A stretch of DNA of 9,990 bases from positions 1 through 9,990 of the forward strand of contig JAPOLW010000107.1 of the NCBI GenBank assembly GCA_029976905.1. The letters are read 5' to 3'. The stretch is from a bacterium. GTDB lineage: Bacteria > Desulfobacterota > Binatia > UBA12015. Positions 5,236 to 9,990 of this stretch are shown here, in pieces (within the stretch, counting starts at the first letter, position 1; each line of letters begins with the position of its first letter). The notes under the pieces are model-generated. The model was not told the DNA's origin, ran no database searches, and was given only the letters and a program-made list of their open reading frames with translations. The translations under genes and the position numbers were made by a program.

Positions 5236-6335
5236 GCATCGTCTTTCCTGCCTCGGTCGATGAGCTGACCCCCAAAGTACTGAGCGCGGCTCTCGCAAAA
5301 CGTCGCCCCGGCGTCGTCGTTCGTGACTTCACCGTCGTCTCCGTCAAGCAGGCCGGCGAAGGGGTCGCCTCGACCGCAGACCGGGTGGTGCTGGACCTAC
5401 AGTACGACGCCGACCCACCGCCCGATCTGCCGACCCGCCTCGTACTCAAGACGATGCTCGTCCGCCCCCATGCGGTGCCCGACATGTACGAGGCAGAAGT
5501 CCGATTCTACGACGAGATCCGTCCCGAGCTCGACATCGAAGCACCCCGGTCCTTCGGCGCCGCCTTCGCCGGACCAACCGGCCACTTCGGCATCCTTCTC
5601 GAGGATCTCTCCCAGCGTGGAGCGCACTTTGCCAACGTGAACGAGACGGTATCGCTCGACGCGATCCGCTCCCTTCTCACCGAACTCGCGCGCCTGCACG
5701 CAGGCTTCTGGTGCAGCCCTCGTCTCGCGGGGGATCTTGCGTGGATCCCCACTCCGATCGCCGGCGGCATGGCCGGCTTCCTGACCCGTCACGGCTACGA
5801 CTTCGTACAGAGTCAGGTGGACCAGCACCCCTTCAAGCAGGAGCTCATCAGGCCTCTGGGCCTCTCGGTCCGCGAACTGTGGGCCCTTCTCGCCGGGATT
5901 CGCGAGGAGCAGTCGCGCCTGCCGCCCACCCTCCTCCACGGCGACACCCACCTGGGCAATTCCTATCTCCTCCCCGGTGACGGCGGCGGCTGGCTGGACT
6001 GGCAACTCCTGACGCGAGGCTCGTTCGCCCACGACGTGATCTACCTCCTGGTCACGGGCCTGCCCACCGAAGTCCGACGCCTTCACCAGCGCGACCTGGT
6101 CGCCTTCTATCTCGATCGTCTTGCCGCCTTCGGTGTGGTCGAGCCACCCTCGCTCGACGACGCCTGGCTCCTTTGTCGCAAGGCCTCCCTCTGGGGGCTC
6201 GTGATCGGTTGGCTGATCTGCCCGCCCGAGAATTACGGCGAGGCGATCACCCGCGAAAACATCGCCCGCGCCGTTGCGGCGGTCGCCGATCTCGACGTGC
6301 CAGGCGTGGCGCGGCACCCGGTCAACGGCGCCTAG
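5232..6335 (+). CDS. APH-fold phosphotransferase family protein (protein-kinase-like)
   Basis: This 367-aa protein has the aminoglycoside phosphotransferase/choline kinase fold. ATP-site elements are visible in order: Lys73 in RLVLKT, an acidic helix YEAEVRFYDEI (86-96), hinge GILLEDLS (120-127), the Brenner-type catalytic loop LLHGDTHLGN (234-243, with base Asp238 and Asn243), and the metal-binding Asp256 in GWLDWQ. It is cytoplasmic. Despite the family name, such proteins in metabolic clusters are rarely antibiotic resistance genes. Relatives near acyl-CoA enzymes (similar to the ACAD10 kinase domain) phosphorylate small hydroxylated metabolites, which would suit a cluster whose dioxygenases make hydroxyl groups (inference). 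The ATG at 5232 follows GGGAG (5222-5226) at five bases and gives the family N-terminus; the open frame further upstream is antisense or out-of-frame sequence within the SnoaL gene. The 3' end overlaps the oppositely oriented acyl-CoA synthetase by 14 bp. Confidence 0.9.
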   Translation: MSIVFPASVDELTPKVLSAALAKRRPGVVVRDFTVVSVKQAGEGVASTADRVVLDLQYDADPPPDLPTRLVLKTMLVRPHAVPDMYEAEVRFYDEIRPELDIEAPRSFGAAFAGPTGHFGILLEDLSQRGAHFANVNETVSLDAIRSLLTELARLHAGFWCSPRLAGDLAWIPTPIAGGMAGFLTRHGYDFVQSQVDQHPFKQELIRPLGLSVRELWALLAGIREEQSRLPPTLLHGDTHLGNSYLLPGDGGGWLDWQLLTRGSFAHDVIYLLVTGLPTEVRRLHQRDLVAFYLDRLAAFGVVEPPSLDDAWLLCRKASLWGLVIGWLICPPENYGEAITRENIARAVAAVADLDVPGVARHPVNGA

Positions 6336-8016
6336 GTCCCCGGTCCACCCCCGGAAGCTGCCCCGGGTTTGCGTCCGGCGTCCCGGCCTGCGCGGAGACC
6401 TGGTCGCGCGCCCACGGATAGTCCGGCTTGCCGGCTGGGCTTCGGCGGATCTCGTCGCGGAAGACGATGGCCCGCGGAACCTTGTACCGGGCCAGGTGTC
6501 GTCGACACTCCTCGACGAGATCCTCGACGCTCGCCGTCGCCCCTTCGTGAAGCCGCACCACGGCAGCGACCTCGCTACCGAAGCGCTCGCTGGGCCGCCC
6601 GCAGACGATGGCGTCGTAGACCGACGGATGGCGCTTGAGGGCTTCCTCCACCTCCTCGGCGTAGATCTTCTCCCCACCGGAGTTGATCGTGGACGAGTCG
6701 CGTCCGAGAACCTCGATCCTCCCGTCGTCGTCGAAGCGGGCCCGGTCGCCCGGGACCGCGTAGCGCACACCGCCAACCTCGGGAAATGTCCGCGCGGACT
6801 TCCCCGGATCGCCGAGGTATCCCAGCGGCACGCGCCCCGCCTGGGCGAACCAGCCGACCCCGGCCTCGTCCGGTGCGATGCGGCGGGAATGGTCCTCGCT
6901 CAGAATGCAGGCTCCAGGATGCGGCGAGAAGGTGCGGGACTCCGTGGCCCCGCGACGGCTCGATCGTGCCGCCTGCGTGCCGGTCTCCGACGAGCCCATC
7001 GTGTCGAGGATCTTGGCGCCCTCGGGAAGAGCGGCGAGAAGCTCTTCCTTGAGACCGACGTCGAGGGAGGCACCACCACTGCCCAGGACCCGCAGGCTCG
7101 AGACGTCGTGCACTCCACGCCGAAGCTCGGCAAGCAGGGGGCGGCCGAATGCATCCCCGATGATCACCAGAACGTGGACGCGGTGACGCGCCACGGCCCC
7201 GAGCACGTCGGCGGCGTCGAGATGCCGGGTCTCGTCCGGAAGCACGACCGTATGCCCGTGGTGCAGGGCATCGAAGGCGATCCAATGGGAGGCATGCATC
7301 AGGGGCCCCGTTGGCATGAAGCGCAGGCGTCCGCGGCGCGCCGTGTCCACGACTTCGTCGATCGACTCCATCTCGGTTCCGTCCGGACGGCGTCCTCCGA
7401 GGGCCGCGAAAAAGATGTCGGACTGCCTCCAGAGGACCCCCTTGGGCCGCCCGGTCGTGCCGCCGGTGTAGAGAACGTATAGATCGTCGGCGGACCACGA
7501 GAGCGACGGGCGCTCCGCCGGAGCCGCCGCCAGCGCCTCCTCGTAGGCAACCGCACCGGGAAGCAGCGCTTCACCAGACTCGTCGTCCACCTGAAGCAGG
7601 AATTCGAGATCGGGAAGCGAAGCCGCGATCTCGGCGACCGTCGGTGCGAAACTCGCATGGTAGACGAGTGCGCGGGCCCGGGCGTCGGAAAGGAGTCCGA
7701 TCAACTCGGCGGCCGAGTAGCGGTAGTTGACGTTGATCGGCGCCATCCGCGCCTTGAACGCCCCGATCATTCCTTCGAGATACTCGGGACAATTGTAGAG
7801 GAGCAGCGCCACGTGGTCCTGGCCGGACTCCCAGGCCGCGAGCCCGGCCCTCTCACGACGCAGGCCCAGACCGCAGGAACGCAGATGGTGGGCCAACCGA
7901 CGGGTGCGCGCGTTCAGATCTCCGTAGGTCAGGCGGCGGTCCCGCCAGACGATCGCCGGACGCTCGGGAATCGCCGCGGCGATGGCCTCGGCGAGGCTCG
8001 CGAGATTGGGCTCCAT
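6322..8016 (-). CDS. Acyl-CoA synthetase (AMP-dependent synthetase/ligase, FadD-like)
   Basis: This 564-aa adenylate-forming enzyme activates a carboxylic acid with ATP and transfers it to CoA. Motifs appear in order: the P-loop YTGGTTGRPKG (183-193), the adenine-binding MGSSETGT (340-347), GDRARFDDDGRIEVLGR (423-439, with Asp424 and Arg439), the hinge region and NSGGEKIYAEEVEEAL (445-460), and the catalytic lysine Lys530 in RSPAGKPDYPWAR. All key residues are present and the length is normal, so it should be active. The PAGKPDYPWA ending resembles FadD-type synthetases for fatty or other lipophilic acids rather than acetyl-CoA synthetase, but chain length cannot be read. The ATG at 8016 gives the expected N-terminus (EAIAAAIPERPAIVWRDRRLTYGDLN). 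Its last codons overlap the end of the convergent kinase gene. It is divergently arranged with the lipoprotein hydrolase across a 314-bp gap. Confidence 0.95.
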   Translation of the reverse strand: MEPNLASLAEAIAAAIPERPAIVWRDRRLTYGDLNARTRRLAHHLRSCGLGLRRERAGLAAWESGQDHVALLLYNCPEYLEGMIGAFKARMAPINVNYRYSAAELIGLLSDARARALVYHASFAPTVAEIAASLPDLEFLLQVDDESGEALLPGAVAYEEALAAAPAERPSLSWSADDLYVLYTGGTTGRPKGVLWRQSDIFFAALGGRRPDGTEMESIDEVVDTARRGRLRFMPTGPLMHASHWIAFDALHHGHTVVLPDETRHLDAADVLGAVARHRVHVLVIIGDAFGRPLLAELRRGVHDVSSLRVLGSGGASLDVGLKEELLAALPEGAKILDTMGSSETGTQAARSSRRGATESRTFSPHPGACILSEDHSRRIAPDEAGVGWFAQAGRVPLGYLGDPGKSARTFPEVGGVRYAVPGDRARFDDDGRIEVLGRDSSTINSGGEKIYAEEVEEALKRHPSVYDAIVCGRPSERFGSEVAAVVRLHEGATASVEDLVEECRRHLARYKVPRAIVFRDEIRRSPAGKPDYPWARDQVSAQAGTPDANPGQLPGVDRGPRRR

Positions 8017-8330
8017 GAGGGCACCCGATACCCGCCCCGAAACGGCGCTTCAAACGGCGGCGCCAGCGCCCCGCGTAGGGGGACCGACGCGCGGCGAGGC
8101 CTCACGGTCGAAGGAAGCGGGTCGCACGGTCCGTCGAAATCGGGTAGGTCGTGGAGCACGTGACGGATCCCACCCAGAAGGCCCCGGCTGCTCGGCGGCG
8201 ATCGAGGTGCTTCCCGGGCAGGGCCGACCGAGAGACAACACGCAGCGGTTCCCTTCGCGCACTCCCTCCTCCGGACGCCCGCCCGGGTGGACGAGGCCGC
8301 GCGAAGGACCCCGACCCGGAGGGGACGCCA
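8017..8330. promoter_or_regulatory. Divergent intergenic region, 314 bp, presumed promoters
   Basis: No convincing gene lies here. The frame that extends the hydrolase leftwards to 8151 begins with GTG, lacks a ribosome-binding site and encodes Arg/Pro-rich sequence without a signal peptide. The gap must contain the promoters for the synthetase (leftward) and the hydrolase (rightward), though I cannot pick boxes with confidence. It contains a CACGTG palindrome (8157-8162), an imperfect arm pair TCCGTC/GACGGA (8130-8135 and 8162-8167), and the hydrolase ribosome-binding site GGAGGGG (8318-8324). CCCC at 8309-8312 could pair with the end of that site. Confidence 0.45.
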
Positions 8331-9461
8331 ATGGAAAAAGAAAAATTTCCCGCAGCACGCACCCTGCTCGCCACCTTCCTGCTTTTTGCCGGCGCATGCG
8401 GAGACTCTGCGACCCCGGGTTCCGGAGTCGCGCCGACCGGACCGCTGGCCGTGCCCGACCGGGCGGGCCCGTTCGTCGCCGGGCATACCGAGGACGTCGT
8501 CGTCGACGAGACCCGCGGCGGTCGCGAACTCCCCGTCGACATCTGGTATCCGATCCCCGACCCCGGCGATGCCGCACCGACCGTCTACGTTCTTCAGGGC
8601 GACGCGGGCATCACCTCCGACGTCGCCTACCGCGACGCAGCCATGGGCGGGTTGCCACCACGGCCACTCATCGTCTTTTCGCACGGTTTTGGCGGCATCA
8701 ACACGCAGTCGGTGCCGCTCATGGAGCACCTCGCGACGCACGGCTTCATCGTGATCGCGCCCGAACACACCGGCAACACCAATGGGGACAACTCCTCGCC
8801 CGACCCGGCGGCCGACCGCGTCCCCGACGTCACCGCGACGATCGACTACATGGCGGCACGCGCCGCTTCCCCTGGCGACCTCTTCGAAGGCCGGGTCGAA
8901 ACGGAAAGGGTTGGTGTCGCCGGCCACTCTTTCGGTGGATTCACGGCCACTGCGGTCGCGACGGGCTTCGGCGCCGTCAAAGCCGATCCACGCGTCGTCG
9001 CGACCATGCCCATCGCCGCTGCCAACGCCCGCATCAGCGACGAGGAACTCCGTCGGCTCGACATACCCGCGCTCTTTCTCTGCGGGACGCTCGACCCGCT
9101 GCTTGCGCAGCAGGAACGGAGCTTCGATCTCGCCGCCAGCGCACCCGACCTCTTCCGGGTCGATTCCATCGGCGCATCGCATACGCACTTCGCGAACATC
9201 TGCCAGATCGGCGACTGGCTCCAGTCGATCGGCCTCGGCAAGGAAATCTGGCCCAGCATCGGAGCCTCGGCCCTGATCGGCCCCTACGAGGCAACGTGCG
9301 AACCGCCGGCGCTCCCGATCGAGATCGCGCTCCGGGTCCAGAACCTCTACGCCGCGTCCTTCTTCGGACACTATCTCGCCGGCGACGAGCGCTACGCCGC
9401 CTACCTCACGACCGACTACGCTTCGGAGAACGAACCCGACGTCATCTTCCACACCCGTTGA
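8331..9461 (+). CDS. Lipoprotein alpha/beta hydrolase (PAF-acetylhydrolase/dienelactone-hydrolase-like)
   Basis: This 376-aa exported esterase- or lipase-like protein starts with a lipoprotein signal peptide. A basic start (MEKEKFPAAR) leads into a hydrophobic stretch (TLLATFLLFAGAC) with the lipidated cysteine likely at Cys23, so it is anchored to a membrane facing the periplasm or outside. The mature protein has the PAF-AH-like entry ELPVDIWYPIPDPG (66-79), the oxyanion segment IVFSHGFGG (114-122), the nucleophile elbow VAGHSFGG (196-203, Ser200), the acid Asp255 in CGTLDPL, and His284 or His286 (ASHTHF) as catalytic histidine. It should hydrolyse an ester, but the substrate is unknown. The ATG at 8331 is chosen because it follows GGAGGGG at six bases and gives the signal peptide directly. 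The -3 residue of the lipobox is Ala, which is tolerated but less common than Leu. It is divergent from the acyl-CoA synthetase. Confidence 0.9.
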   Translation: MEKEKFPAARTLLATFLLFAGACGDSATPGSGVAPTGPLAVPDRAGPFVAGHTEDVVVDETRGGRELPVDIWYPIPDPGDAAPTVYVLQGDAGITSDVAYRDAAMGGLPPRPLIVFSHGFGGINTQSVPLMEHLATHGFIVIAPEHTGNTNGDNSSPDPAADRVPDVTATIDYMAARAASPGDLFEGRVETERVGVAGHSFGGFTATAVATGFGAVKADPRVVATMPIAAANARISDEELRRLDIPALFLCGTLDPLLAQQERSFDLAASAPDLFRVDSIGASHTHFANICQIGDWLQSIGLGKEIWPSIGASALIGPYEATCEPPALPIEIALRVQNLYAASFFGHYLAGDERYAAYLTTDYASENEPDVIFHTR

Positions 9462-9534
9462 CGACCGCGGATCCGCGAACCGGCGCGCCCCCCGGATCGG
9501 CTCGCGCACGGGACTTCGCGCCGCCGAGGCCGGA

Positions 9535-9568
9535 GGCCCGCCCAGCGGCCCGAAATGGCCGGCGGGCC
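9535..9568. terminator. Strong GC hairpin after the hydrolase gene, possible terminator
   Basis: GGCCCGCC (9535-9542) pairs perfectly with GGCGGGCC (9561-9568). Inside, GGCC (9547-9550) pairs with GGCC (9557-9560) around a CGAAAT loop, leaving a four-base bulge on one side. It lies 73 bases after the hydrolase stop and 42 bases before the next start. No T-run follows, so termination would not be of the classic intrinsic kind; it may act as a 3' stabilising stem. A second weak stem (CCGC/GCGG, 9570-9587) follows. Confidence 0.4.
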
Positions 9569-9610
9569 CCCGCAGCTTGCTTCGCGGCCGGGAACTGTCA
9601 ATCTCCGGGG

Positions 9611-9990
9611 ATGAAAGCGCCTCGATCCGGTAGATTCTCCCTGGTGAAACGGCTCCTCACCACCCTCGCCCTCTGCGCCACACTCGTCGACGACGCAGCG
9701 GCCGTCGAGCAACAGTTCCAGGCGTGGACGCCTGCGTACCTGAACCTCGCCTTCAACGACCGGATCAACGGTTGGTACGAGGTGCAGCCGCGCTTCTCGG
9801 AGGACGGCGTGTCGCAACTCCTGCTGCGCACCGCGCTCGGATACCGATTCTACGGGCGCTGGTCGGCCTGGCTGGGGTACGCCTGGACGCCTTCGATTCA
9901 GCCTACCTTCCGGACCGAGAACCGGATCTTTCAGCAACTCCTGTTCTCCGACGACTTCCGTTTTGGCCGACTCACGAGCCGGACCCGACT
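9611..9990 (+). CDS. DUF2490 family protein, N-terminal part (runs off the window)
   Basis: The frame is open from ATG 9611 to the right edge (126 complete codons), so the 3' end is missing. A probable signal peptide spans residues about 1-31: basic MKAPRSGRFSLVKR, hydrophobic LLTTLALCATLV, and an AAA-type cleavage site before VEQQ. The mature start, QAWTPAYLNLAFNDRINGWY then EVQPRF, followed by LLLRTALGYRF, WSAWLGYAWTP and RTENRIFQQLL, matches the DUF2490 pattern of aromatic-rich alternating beta strands. These are predicted outer-membrane or periplasmic beta-barrel-like proteins with no assigned function. The ribosome-binding site is weak (CGGGG directly before ATG). A GTG at 9644 would give a shorter signal peptide. 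The gene lies 149 bp after the hydrolase with a hairpin between them, so it is probably a separate unit. Confidence 0.8.
   Translation, partial: MKAPRSGRFSLVKRLLTTLALCATLVDDAAAVEQQFQAWTPAYLNLAFNDRINGWYEVQPRFSEDGVSQLLLRTALGYRFYGRWSAWLGYAWTPSIQPTFRTENRIFQQLLFSDDFRFGRLTSRTR

Noticed and set aside
5232..6335. Aminoglycoside resistance gene
   Set aside because: Only the kinase fold is shared. The setting is catabolic, with no mobile or resistance genes.
8157..8162. CACGTG palindrome as a regulator site
   Set aside because: A 6-bp palindrome is expected often by chance, and no extended symmetry surrounds it.
7929..9509. A 526-codon minus-strand open frame over the hydrolase
   Set aside because: It is antisense to the lipoprotein hydrolase, whose signal peptide, ribosome-binding site and catalytic motifs are clear.

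Overview
The window is GC-rich (about two thirds G+C by eye), densely packed, and strongly biased to G or C at third codon positions. It carries nine genes, one cut by the right edge, and no RNA gene, insertion sequence, phage gene or CRISPR array that I can see. The gene types are a carotenoid-cleavage-type oxygenase, two phytanoyl-CoA-type dioxygenases, a SnoaL-like protein, an APH-fold kinase, an acyl-CoA synthetase, a lipoprotein hydrolase and a DUF2490 envelope protein. This mix fits a free-living, metabolically broad bacterium, for example a soil or marine lineage of the former Deltaproteobacteria (Myxococcota or Binatota-like) or a similar high-GC group. That placement is inference; no marker gene is present.

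Left part (1-1983, minus strand): a small FMN-binding split-barrel protein lies downstream of a gene that appears to fuse an SCP2-type lipid-binding domain to an Fe(II)/2-oxoglutarate dioxygenase. Each of these genes ends inside the last copy of a short tandem repeat: an approximately 35-bp repeat at the window's left edge and a 42-bp repeat between the two genes.

Centre (2163-6335, plus strand): four co-directional genes encode a four-histidine carotenoid/stilbene cleavage oxygenase, a second PhyH dioxygenase, a SnoaL/NTF2-fold protein and an APH-fold kinase. Their gaps are 69, 95 and 112 bp. The last gap is filled exactly by a 39-codon ORF that has a good ribosome-binding site and ATGA overlaps at both ends. 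The divergent promoter region between the fusion dioxygenase and the oxygenase holds a perfect 7+2+7 inverted repeat, which is a good operator candidate. Read together, this block looks like a pathway that cleaves and then oxidises a hydrophobic, probably isoprenoid or stilbenoid, substrate. The substrate cannot be read from the sequence.

Right part (6322-9990): a minus-strand acyl-CoA synthetase overlaps the kinase gene tail to tail by 14 bp. A 314-bp divergent promoter region separates it from a plus-strand lipoprotein alpha/beta hydrolase. A strong GC hairpin then precedes the start of a DUF2490 protein that runs off the window. A secreted esterase facing a CoA ligase suggests release of an acid outside the cytoplasm followed by its activation inside.
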